Assembly: GCA_039033695.1 (NCBI GenBank)
Contig: JBCCCC010000175.1
Location: 1-5,741, forward strand
Direction: 5' to 3'
DNA: 5,741 nucleotides
Origin: CALBPI01 sp039033695
GTDB taxonomy: Bacteria; Pseudomonadota; Gammaproteobacteria; Steroidobacterales; Woeseiaceae
Shown: piece by piece, positions 1 to 5,741 of the stretch
Numbering within the stretch: the stretch's first letter is position 1
Layout of the letters: the number at the start of each line of letters is the position of its first letter
The notes under the pieces: model-generated
The model's database searches: none
Told to the model about the DNA's origin: nothing
Seen by the model: only the letters and a program-made list of their open reading frames with translations
Position numbers and translations under genes: made by a program

Positions 1-1187
1 CCAATGGCATGCCAGGCAAACAACACCCGCGAGAATATGTCGTCCGGAACGAACAGTGCCAACGCAACAGACAGGATCGACAACACGATGACCACAATGC
101 GCGCTTTACGTGGTGCATCGTCCGGATCCGCCGAATCGCCTTGCCAGTCGTGCGCCACTGCCGCAGACGCGGTCAGCAGCTGGCTATCAGCTGTCGACAT
201 GATCGCAGACAACACCGCTGCCAGTACCAGCCCGGCCAATACAGGTGGCAGCAACATGCCGGCGGCGACAAACAAAGCCTGCTCTCCGTCACCGAGGCCA
301 TCAAGCAGCACGCGAGCAGACAGTCCGAGCACGAGCATGCCGGCGTAGACCAGCAGCGCCCAGCCAATTGCGACGCGCCGCCCGCGACGCAATGCCGCAT
401 CGTCCCTGAGCGCCATGAACCGATTCACGACATGCGGCTGACCCGGATAGCCCAGTCCAATCCCCAGTGTGCCCAGCACAAAAGCCAAACCAACCAAACC
501 GCTCATGTCAGGCCCGCCATGATCGGTCAGCGCGGCGAGCCACGACTGCGGACCGCTCATGACCGCCAGAATCGCTGCGACCGGCAACACCAGCGCCACC
601 AGTAGCATCGTGACCGCCTGCAGCGCATCCGTCACACTCACTGCCCAAAACCCGCCCACGAGTGTGTACAGCATGACAATCGATGCGCCGACGATGATGC
701 TGGTTGTCGATGACCACTGGAAGTTGGCCGCGAACGCTTTGCCTGCGCCGTCGAATTGCGCGGCAATATAGAACAGGAAACAAAACAGCACGATGCAACT
801 GGCAACTCGCAGGACGAGCTGGCGTTGTGCACCAAAACTCGTCGGCGCCAGAATGCCTGACAGCGTTAGCGCACCAGATGTCGCGGCAAGTCGCTGCAAT
901 CGGGGCGCGACGAAAAACCAGTTGATCAGGAAACCACCGAGGGTCGCAGGGAAGAGCCATAGTGCTGGCAGGCCCCACGCGAACGCCGCGCCACTGACGC
1001 CCAATAAAGTCCATGCCGAGGAAGAACTGGCACTGGCACTCAAACCGGCGACCCAACCGCCCATCTTGCCACCCGCGAGTAGAAAGTCGCGCGTATCACG
1101 GTTGCGCCGTGCGGCCCACAAGCCAATCGCAATCAGCAACAGGTTGTAGACGACCAGCGTGTACAGAACAATTGCCTCGCGCGTCAT
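1..1187 (-). CDS. PutP-like sodium:solute symporter (SSS family), C-terminus beyond the left edge
   Basis: This is an inner-membrane Na+-coupled uptake permease of the proline permease type. The 395 visible codons begin at ATG 1187-1185 and stay open to the left edge; E. coli PutP has about 500 residues, so roughly the last 100 are missing. Family landmarks, in order, are: a hydrophobic N-terminus (residues 5-26), the AGGKMGGWVAGLSASAS stretch (38-54) matching the PutP first-helix region, LYTLVGGFWAVSVTDALQA (173-191), GYPGQPHVVNRFM (246-258), and LSAIMSTADSQLL (326-338) matching PutP transmembrane segment 8. The Na+-site residues Ala53, Ala337, Ser340 and Thr341 of PutP have equivalents in Ala53, Ala328, Ser331 and Thr332. 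The essential Asp55 of PutP is Ser55 here, inside a serine-rich run. The substrate cannot be read from the sequence. Divergence from a 5-oxoprolinase suggests 5-oxoproline, proline or a related cyclic compound (inference). No Shine-Dalgarno sequence precedes the start. Confidence 0.93.
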   Translation of the reverse strand, partial: MTREAIVLYTLVVYNLLLIAIGLWAARRNRDTRDFLLAGGKMGGWVAGLSASASSSSAWTLLGVSGAAFAWGLPALWLFPATLGGFLINWFFVAPRLQRLAATSGALTLSGILAPTSFGAQRQLVLRVASCIVLFCFLFYIAAQFDGAGKAFAANFQWSSTTSIIVGASIVMLYTLVGGFWAVSVTDALQAVTMLLVALVLPVAAILAVMSGPQSWLAALTDHGGPDMSGLVGLAFVLGTLGIGLGYPGQPHVVNRFMALRDDAALRRGRRVAIGWALLVYAGMLVLGLSARVLLDGLGDGEQALFVAAGMLLPPVLAGLVLAAVLSAIMSTADSQLLTASAAVAHDWQGDSADPDDAPRKARIVVIVLSILSVALALFVPDDIFSRVLFAWHAI

Positions 1188-1189
1188 CG

Positions 1190-1203
1190 TGCTATGGTAG
1201 CCG
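1190..1203. promoter_or_regulatory. Possible overlapping divergent promoter with leaderless starts
   Basis: Only 16 bases (1188-1203) separate the two divergent start codons. The near-palindrome CTATGGTAG (1192-1200) holds TATGGT rightward (1193-1198), preceded by TG at 1190-1191 as in an extended -10 element. Leftward it holds TACCAT (1199-1194), ending 6 bases before the symporter ATG. Each hexamer matches 4 of 6 bases of TATAAT, including the key TA...T positions. The predicted transcription starts fall at or within two bases of each ATG, and neither gene has a Shine-Dalgarno sequence, so leaderless messages would fit. I found no good -35 box. The promoters could instead lie inside the opposite coding regions. 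Confidence 0.35.
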
Positions 1204-3252
1204 ATGATGACAACGCATAGCGATAGCAAGCCCGGCTGGGCGTTCTGGGTTGATCGCGGCGGCACGTTTACCGACCTCGTTGCACGCTCGCCGAACGGTG
1301 GCTTATCCACCCAGAAGCTGCTTTCGGAAAGGCCTGAGCACTATGCCGATGCTGCCGCCGAAGCCATTCGCCGCATCCTCGACGCGCATCCGCAATTTGG
1401 CAGGCATATCGACGAAGTTCGTGTTGGCACGACGGTGGCAACCAATGCTCTGCTCGAGGGCAAGACGCCGTCGGTAGCATTGGTGTTAACGGCCGGATTC
1501 GAAGACTTGCTGAGTATCGCGGACCAGCGCCGCGATGAGCTGTTCGCGTTGCATGTGAAGAAGCGAACGCTGCCGAGTACGAAAATTCTGGCCAGCGCCG
1601 GGCGCATGTCGGCACAGGGTGATGTCATCGCTGACATCGATTCTGATGCGCTAACACGTCTGCTTCGCAAGGCATACCAAAAAGGCATCCGCGATGTCGC
1701 AATCAGCTTGCTGCATGCGTGGCGCAACCCGAATCATGAGCTGCAGTGCGCGACGTTAGCGCGCAAGGTCGGGTTCGACAACGTCACGTTGGGCCATCAG
1801 GTATCGCCACTTCGCGGCTATCTGGCACGCACCGAAACGACGTTACTGGATGCTGCCCTCACGCCGGTAGTGCACGACTATGTGCAGAGGTTCTCGGCAG
1901 CGCTGCGAAATCTTGCAACCGTAAAGCGGATCCTGTTTATGCAGAGCCACGGCGGCCTCGCGGATGCCGATCGCATCCGTGGCAAGGACGCGGTGCTGTC
2001 CGGCCCTGCCGGCGGCGTTATCGGGCTTGCGCGTTGTGCCGAAGTTGCCGGCCATACGCGCGTGGTCGGCTTCGACATGGGCGGCACCAGTACGGATGTT
2101 TGCCTGTGGCATGGTGCATTGCAACGCCAACGCGATAATCGTATCGGCAGTTATCGTCTGAACACGCCGATGCTGCGGCTCGATACGATTGCCGCGGGCG
2201 GCGGATCAATACTCAAGTGGCAGGATGAGCGATTCGTCGTCGGGCCGGAATCGAGTGGCGCGCTGCCCGGACCGGCCGCCTATGGCTGCGGCGGCCCGTT
2301 GTCGATCACAGATGCCAATGTCATGTTAGGGAGACTACCGGCCAAGTTCGTCACGCCATCTTTCGGACCCGACGGTAATGCGCCACTGGATGTTTCCGCG
2401 ACCAGCCAAGCGTTTGATGCCATGCACGCAGACCTGCCACCCGCCATCAGTGCAACATTCAACACCAGAGATCTTGCCGAAGGTTTCATCGCCGTGGCGG
2501 TCGACAACATGGCAGGTGCCGTGCGCAAGGTTGCTCTGCGCCAGGGCGAGGACCCGCGCGACTGCACACTGGCGGCTTTTGGTGGTGCCGCCGGTCAGCT
2601 CGCGTGCAAGGTCGCACGAGAGTTGGGCATGAAATCGATCTGGCTGCACCCGTTTGCCGGCGTTTTCTCCGCGTTGGGTATCGGCCTCGCCGAACACATT
2701 GAAAGCCACGAAGTAGCGATCGACGAGCCCCTTGACCGCGGCCTGCGACGTTCCCGCGGCCTCGTACATGAGGCACAACAAGCGCGACAATCGGCGATCG
2801 TCCGGGCTACCCTCGAACTCGGCGTCGAAGGAGCCGATACGACGTTGCCAGTCCCGCTGGCTGACAAAGACACGGTTATCGATGCGTTCGTTGCGATGCA
2901 CAAGGCACGATTCGGTGTCGCGCCAGTCGCAGAGCTGCGGGTTGTGAGCGTGCGTATCGAACAGGTTCTGGCCAGATCCGGCACACCACCGCAGCAACCC
3001 ATAGGCAGCAACTCCGCGACGCTTCAGCCGATTGGTAGCAGTACGCTGTATGACAACGGCGCTAGTCTGAATGTGCCCGTGTATCAGCTTGCCGATCTGG
3101 CTAACCAGCAGATTGACGGGCCAGCCATTATCGTTGCTGCGCATGGCACGCTGGTCGTCGATCAACAATGGCAAGCAACCATCAATGCCTGCGGTGAATT
3201 GCGATTGGTCGACCACGGGCAGCAAAAAAAAAAAACTTGCCAGCCGAGATAG
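1204..3252 (+). CDS. hyuA: Hydantoinase/5-oxoprolinase subunit A (N-terminal half of a 5-oxoprolinase-type enzyme)
   Basis: This cytoplasmic 682-residue protein carries the ATP-dependent half of an oxoprolinase/hydantoinase. 5-Oxoprolinase hydrolyses 5-oxo-L-proline to L-glutamate at the cost of ATP. Visible family motifs are: DRGGTFTD (17-24, Hydant_A_N start), GTTVATNALLE (75-85), LSGPAGG (265-271), the actin-fold phosphate-binding motif GFDMGGTSTD (289-298), AAGGGS (330-335), GPESSGALPGPAAYG (347-361), GGPLSITDANVMLGRL (363-378) and AFGGAAGQLACK (458-469). The C-terminal beta-rich region ends near GELRLVD (664-670), the usual end of the A domain. The start is one of two adjacent ATGs (1204 or 1207); the DRGGTFTD motif close behind rules out a much later start. 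After residue 673 a run of 12 A gives three lysines, and the frame stops after TCQPR, overlapping the B gene by 16 bases. The details resemble the fused 5-oxoprolinase type, so the stop may be bypassed. The exact substrate (5-oxoproline or a hydantoin) is inferred. Confidence 0.93.
   Translation: MMTTHSDSKPGWAFWVDRGGTFTDLVARSPNGGLSTQKLLSERPEHYADAAAEAIRRILDAHPQFGRHIDEVRVGTTVATNALLEGKTPSVALVLTAGFEDLLSIADQRRDELFALHVKKRTLPSTKILASAGRMSAQGDVIADIDSDALTRLLRKAYQKGIRDVAISLLHAWRNPNHELQCATLARKVGFDNVTLGHQVSPLRGYLARTETTLLDAALTPVVHDYVQRFSAALRNLATVKRILFMQSHGGLADADRIRGKDAVLSGPAGGVIGLARCAEVAGHTRVVGFDMGGTSTDVCLWHGALQRQRDNRIGSYRLNTPMLRLDTIAAGGGSILKWQDERFVVGPESSGALPGPAAYGCGGPLSITDANVMLGRLPAKFVTPSFGPDGNAPLDVSATSQAFDAMHADLPPAISATFNTRDLAEGFIAVAVDNMAGAVRKVALRQGEDPRDCTLAAFGGAAGQLACKVARELGMKSIWLHPFAGVFSALGIGLAEHIESHEVAIDEPLDRGLRRSRGLVHEAQQARQSAIVRATLELGVEGADTTLPVPLADKDTVIDAFVAMHKARFGVAPVAELRVVSVRIEQVLARSGTPPQQPIGSNSATLQPIGSSTLYDNGASLNVPVYQLADLANQQIDGPAIIVAAHGTLVVDQQWQATINACGELRLVDHGQQKKKTCQPR
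3224..3235 (+). other. Twelve-A homopolymer at the A/B junction: candidate slippage or frameshift site
   Basis: An uninterrupted A12 tract sits at the boundary between the A and B halves of the oxoprolinase. The A half reads CAG CAA AAA AAA AAA ACT and stops at TAG 3250-3252. The B half is open in the -1 frame, and upstream it reads AAA AAA AAC TTG CCA. One extra A in the transcript, or a -1 slip on the A-rich codons, yields a continuous protein of about 1195 residues with the junction QQKKKNLPAEIDP. Runs of nine or more A are known substrates for RNA polymerase slippage in bacteria. A 5-base complement (CCAGC 3240-3244 with GCTGG 3263-3267) follows the tract but is weak. A homopolymer-length error in the sequence is an equally simple explanation. 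Confidence 0.6.
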
Positions 3253-4790
3253 ATCCGGTGCTGCTGGAGGTGTTTAACAATCGCTTCAGCCAGGTAGCAG
3301 AGCACATGGGCCATGTGCTTGAGAGCACGGCGCACTCTGTCAATATCAAGGAGCGATTGGACTTCTCCTGCGCATTGTTCGATGCCGAAGGCAGGCTGAT
3401 CGCCAATGCACCACATATGCCTGTGCATTTGGGTTCCATGGGCGCCAGTGTTACCCACGTTCTCTCAGAGGTCGGTGATCTACGCGACGGGGACGTCTAC
3501 CTGATTAACAGCCCCTATGCCGGTGGCACACATCTACCCGACATTACCGCCGTCTCGCCGTGGATCAGCGCACAAGGCGAGCTGCAGTACTTCGTTGCCA
3601 GCCGTGCACACCACGCAGATGTCGGTGGTATTGCACCAGGGTCGATGCCTGCCAATAGCACGCATATCGACGATGAAGGCGTGCTGCTCGATAACCTGCG
3701 AGTCGTTCGCGACGGGCAATTCGATACACAAGCATTGCGCCATGCGCTCGGCAGCGCGCGCTGGCCATCACGCAATATTGATCGCAATCTGTCCGACATC
3801 AGGGCGCAGATTGCATCGCTTCGCGAGGGCGCACGGCAGCTGGCGCAAATGCGCGCCCGCTTCGGCGCACAAACCGTCGCTCGATACATGCGCGCGGTGC
3901 GCGACAACGCGGCACAGTGCGTGCGGACTGTACTACGCGGTTTGGACGGCGGCCATTGCACGCTGACCCTCGATAATGGCCTTGTGATTGCGGTGTCGAT
4001 CACTGTTGATCGTGATACTGGTAGCGCAGTGATTGACTTTAGCGGTAGCGGTGGCGTACACGATGGCAATTTCAACGCACCGCTGGCGGTCACCCGCGCA
4101 GCGACGTTGTATGTGTTGCGTACACTCGTTGCGCACGATATTCCATTGAATGATGGATGCCTCTGCCCGGTCAAGCTGATCGTACCGCCAGGTAGCTTCC
4201 TGAACCCGGTCTACCCTGCAGCAGTAGTTGCCGGCAATGTGGAGACCTCGCAATGTGTCACTAACGCACTGTATTCCGCGCTCGGCGTCATGGCGAGCGC
4301 ACAAGGCACAATGAACAACCTGACATTCGGCAACGCGCGGGTGCAGTACTACGAGACCATCGCGGGTGGCACGGGCGCAGGCGACGGGTTCGATGGTGCT
4401 CATGCGGTACAGAGCCATATGACCAATTCAAGACTGACGGACGCAGAAGTACTCGAGAGTCGTCTACCGGTGCGTATCAGGTCGTTTTCTCAACGTACAA
4501 ACTCTGGAGGTCGCGGCAAATGGTGTGGCGGGGATGGCGTCGTGCGTCATCTTGAGTTTCTCGAAGACGTCGATTGCGCGATTCTAAGCGGTTTTCGTGA
4601 TAGCGGCCCTAAAGGATTGCGCGGCGGGGAGCGCGGGCTGCCAGGAGAAAACGTCGTTTATCGAGGCGACGGCTCCCGCGACGTACTGGCGGGCGTCGCG
4701 AGCACCAGACTTGCGGCGGGCGACGCGTTGTTGATTCGCACGCCCGGCGGCGGCGGGTACGGTGTCATCGATGACGCATCGGAAGGCTAG
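3237..4790 (+). CDS. hyuB: Hydantoinase/5-oxoprolinase subunit B (C-terminal half of a 5-oxoprolinase-type enzyme)
   Basis: This 517-residue cytoplasmic protein is the Hydantoinase_B half, which works with the A half in ATP-driven ring opening of 5-oxoproline or hydantoins. Motifs in order are: DPVLLEVFNNRF (6-17), SVNIKERLDFSCALFD (34-49), ANAPHMPVHLGSMG (56-69), NSPYAGGTHLPDIT (91-104), ASRAHHADVGG (121-131, histidines typical of the family's conserved core), IDFSGSG (266-272), GNVETSQ (333-339), YYETIAGG (371-378), HMTNSRLTDAEVLE (394-407), GGRGKWCGGDG (424-434) and the C-terminal TPGGGGYG (502-509). The domain is complete. The only start that keeps DPVLLEVFNN is TTG 3237 (or GTG 3258, which cuts into it); the first ATG, 3306, would remove it. 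The TTG directly follows the A12 run and has no Shine-Dalgarno sequence. Independent initiation therefore looks poor, and synthesis as a fusion with the A half, or by coupling through the 16-base overlap, is more likely. Confidence 0.92.
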   Translation: MPAEIDPVLLEVFNNRFSQVAEHMGHVLESTAHSVNIKERLDFSCALFDAEGRLIANAPHMPVHLGSMGASVTHVLSEVGDLRDGDVYLINSPYAGGTHLPDITAVSPWISAQGELQYFVASRAHHADVGGIAPGSMPANSTHIDDEGVLLDNLRVVRDGQFDTQALRHALGSARWPSRNIDRNLSDIRAQIASLREGARQLAQMRARFGAQTVARYMRAVRDNAAQCVRTVLRGLDGGHCTLTLDNGLVIAVSITVDRDTGSAVIDFSGSGGVHDGNFNAPLAVTRAATLYVLRTLVAHDIPLNDGCLCPVKLIVPPGSFLNPVYPAAVVAGNVETSQCVTNALYSALGVMASAQGTMNNLTFGNARVQYYETIAGGTGAGDGFDGAHAVQSHMTNSRLTDAEVLESRLPVRIRSFSQRTNSGGRGKWCGGDGVVRHLEFLEDVDCAILSGFRDSGPKGLRGGERGLPGENVVYRGDGSRDVLAGVASTRLAAGDALLIRTPGGGGYGVIDDASEG

Positions 4791-4801
4791 ACCTACAGGC
4801 C

Positions 4802-5086
4802 CTACTCTGTCACGCGCACGCCGTTCCAGAATGCGACGTAGTCTTTGATGTGCGTCGCCTTTGGCAAAGGATCGGCGTAGTACCAGGCCGCCGCTTCATT
4901 GCGTGAGCCAGCGACCTCGACATCGAGGTAGTTAGCCGTGCCTTTCCAGCCGCAAAAGCTCGTCTTGGTATTCGGGCTAAAGTACTCGTCGTTGAGCGAG
5001 GCCCGCGGAAAGTAGTGATTGCCCTCGACCATTACGGTTGCATCGCTCTCGGCGACAATCGTATCTTGCCAGATCGCTTTTACCAT
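4802..5086 (-). CDS. DUF427 (NTP_transf_9, PF04248) family protein
   Basis: This small 94-residue soluble protein belongs to the DUF427 family, whose biochemical role is not established despite the Pfam name. The whole protein is the domain, as is usual for single-domain members. Signature segments are: KAIWQDTIVAESD (3-15), EGNHYFP (21-27), FCGWKGTANYLDV (44-56), AAAWYYADP (65-73) and IKDYVAFWNGV (80-90). The ATG at 5086-5084 is supported by GGGAG (5097-5093) with a 6-base spacer. It lies 12 bases after the stop of the small upstream membrane protein, so the two are probably co-transcribed. Its stop is 11 bases from the end of the convergent oxoprolinase B gene. I see no signal peptide or membrane segment. 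Confidence 0.9.
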   Translation of the reverse strand: MVKAIWQDTIVAESDATVMVEGNHYFPRASLNDEYFSPNTKTSFCGWKGTANYLDVEVAGSRNEAAAWYYADPLPKATHIKDYVAFWNGVRVTE

Positions 5087-5098
5087 CTCAGGCTCCCG

Positions 5099-5212
5099 TC
5101 AGATTAACCAGCATAAGGTCATGCCGATCAGTAGTGCGTAAATGCCGCCAGCCACCCAAGTCGATCTTGGGATGCTATTGGCCGCGTGCGGCTGTTCGTC
5201 TGTCTTGCGCAT
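5099..5212 (-). CDS. Predicted 37-residue single-span membrane protein
   Basis: This is a small ORF of 37 codons from ATG 5212-5210 to TGA 5101-5099. It has a polar, charged N-terminus (MRKTDEQPHAANSIPRST) followed by one hydrophobic helix to the very end (residues 19-37, WVAGGIYALLIGMTLCWLI). Positive charges sit only on the N-terminal side, which predicts a cytoplasmic N-terminus and a tail-anchor-like topology. A reasonable ribosome site, GGGA (5224-5221), lies 8 bases before the ATG. The stop is 12 bases upstream of the DUF427 start, and the ORF fills what would otherwise be a gap of almost 200 bases. I do not recognise the family. Small membrane subunits of oxidases or transporters have this shape, but no such partner is visible here. 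It could be a chance ORF, though the ribosome site, hydrophobic pattern and spacing argue for a real gene. Confidence 0.6.
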   Translation of the reverse strand: MRKTDEQPHAANSIPRSTWVAGGIYALLIGMTLCWLI

Positions 5213-5280
5213 GGTGTTTTTCCCAACAAGCTCTTGAACAGGTATTCGTTTGCACACCGCTTTTGGATGCGCTTTCTCTG
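5213..5280. other. Short spacer between the sheath-like gene and the small membrane protein
   Basis: This is a 68-base non-coding gap. It holds the ribosome site of the small ORF (5221-5224) and an imperfect inverted repeat. In the leftward transcript, GCGCATC (5272-5266) can pair with GGTGTGC (5258-5252), using two G-U pairs and a 7-base loop. No T-rich tail follows, so it is not a standard terminator; it may be a processing or attenuation element or chance. I see no convincing promoter. Confidence 0.35.
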
Positions 5281-5741
5281 CTATGGCGTGCTGTCATGAT
5301 CAGACACGGCGAACGCCGTTCTTGTCGCCGTGGTGCCGGACTGCTGCTGAGCAATCGCGTACATCAGCGGCTGCCGCGCGCCTTTCGGCCTGAACGCAAG
5401 CAACAGGCGCATGCCGTGGCCAGCGGCCAGCTGCGTTTGCGCATCACATCGAACCAGCCAACCAGGCTGGCCCTGATCAATCTCAAACGCGTCTTGCTCG
5501 GCCAACGACGACAGAAAATCGCCGACCTGCTTTTCGACGCGCGTCCAGACGCTTGGCTCGAAAGGCGCAAACAATGCCCAACGTGTGCCGCGTTCCACGT
5601 GTCGCAATACAAACTTGACCAGTCGCTGATGCGGCAGCGACCCGCGTTGACGATCGCGACCGTTGGCCGCGGTAACCAGGCCAGGAAACAGCAAGCGTCG
5701 TTGCATCCCGGTCAACAACGGATTGACCCCAGCGCGCAACA
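5281..5741 (-). CDS. C-terminal part of a tail-sheath-like protein, N-terminus beyond the right edge
   Basis: The frame is open from the right edge to TAG 5283-5281, giving 152 visible residues and the C-terminus (numbering from the TTG at 5739). The pattern matches the C-terminal domain of phage and contractile-injection tail sheath proteins. It shows a helix ending in HVERGTRWALFAPFEP (47-62), then VWTRVEKQVGDFLSSLAEQDAF (64-85), then WLVRCDAQTQL (94-104) and a final beta strand with PLMYAIAQQ (124-132). Sheath families carry equivalents: GT-W-F-EPN, LW-V-FL-L-GAF, F-V-CD--TN, and a closing strand that interlocks subunits. About 20 polar residues follow the usual end. The preceding NPLLTGMQRRLLFPGLVTAAN (6-26) falls where sheaths have their conserved G-RTL region, but it is divergent. 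The call rests on remembered family patterns rather than a search. No other tail gene is in the window, so a phage, tailocin or extracellular injection system cannot be confirmed. The real start lies outside. Confidence 0.62.
   Translation of the reverse strand, partial: LRAGVNPLLTGMQRRLLFPGLVTAANGRDRQRGSLPHQRLVKFVLRHVERGTRWALFAPFEPSVWTRVEKQVGDFLSSLAEQDAFEIDQGQPGWLVRCDAQTQLAAGHGMRLLLAFRPKGARQPLMYAIAQQQSGTTATRTAFAVSDHDSTP

Noticed and set aside
9..605. Rightward open frame of 198 codons
   Set aside because: It is antisense to the symporter. Its product is Gln/Arg/His-rich with no membrane or domain pattern, while the opposite strand gives a clear PutP-like protein.
508..1056. Leftward open frame of 182 codons
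   Set aside because: It is an alternative frame on the same strand as the symporter; only the symporter frame carries family motifs and regular hydrophobic helices.
2335..3225. Long leftward open frame of 296 codons opposite the A-subunit gene
   Set aside because: It lies wholly antisense to strongly motif-supported coding sequence, has a low-complexity Arg/Cys/His-rich composition and shows no recognisable domain.
3306..3308. ATG as the start of the B subunit
   Set aside because: It would remove the conserved DPVLLEVFNN segment, and no clear ribosome site precedes it.
3515..4174. Leftward open frame of 219 codons opposite the B-subunit gene
   Set aside because: It is antisense to conserved HyuB motifs and has the Arg/Ser/Thr-rich composition of a shadow frame.
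4780..4805. Possible terminator between the convergent B-subunit and DUF427 genes
   Set aside because: The spacer is only 11 bases, with no stable stem and no T-tract on either strand.
5252..5272. Inverted repeat downstream of the sheath-like gene as a Rho-independent terminator
   Set aside because: The stem needs two G-U pairs and is followed by an A-rich stretch rather than a T-tract. It is noted in the spacer entry only.
1..5741. CRISPR array, tRNA, rRNA, insertion sequence ends or long direct repeats
   Set aside because: None was seen on either strand by reading; the window is almost entirely protein-coding.

Overview
The window is a densely coded stretch of bacterial chromosome with no intergenic region longer than about 70 bases. 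It has moderately high GC and ordinary proteobacterial-looking proteins. The symporter and the oxoprolinase resemble proteins of Pseudomonadota, probably Gammaproteobacteria. That placement is an inference from protein flavour; there is no rRNA, tRNA or other marker to fix the taxon.

Layout, left to right. Positions 1-1187 (minus strand, running off the left edge) encode most of a PutP-like sodium:solute symporter. Only 16 bases separate its start from a rightward pair, 1204-3252 and 3237-4790, which encode the A (ATPase-like) and B halves of a hydantoinase/5-oxoprolinase family enzyme. Eleven bases after the B half ends, a leftward group converges on it. Read in its own direction, this group is: the C-terminal part of a protein resembling a phage or contractile-injection tail sheath (5741-5281, running off the right edge), a 37-residue single-membrane-span protein (5212-5099), and a DUF427 protein (5086-4802).

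How the genes may work together. 5-Oxoprolinases use ATP to open 5-oxo-L-proline to L-glutamate. A divergently transcribed symporter of the proline-permease type is a plausible importer of the substrate or a relative, so the left two-thirds looks like an uptake-and-ring-opening unit. No such link is visible between this unit and the right-hand group.

The most notable point is at 3224-3235. A run of exactly 12 A residues lies where the A domain ends and the B domain begins, and it places the two halves in different reading frames. A one-base backward slip, or one extra A in the transcript, would join them into a single protein of about 1195 residues, close to the size of fused 5-oxoprolinases. 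This could be programmed transcriptional slippage or frameshifting, a phase-variable tract, or a homopolymer indel (real or from sequencing). A second point is the 16-base divergent spacer: neither start has a Shine-Dalgarno sequence, but the near-symmetric CTATGGTAG offers a -10-like hexamer in each direction, positioned for leaderless transcripts.
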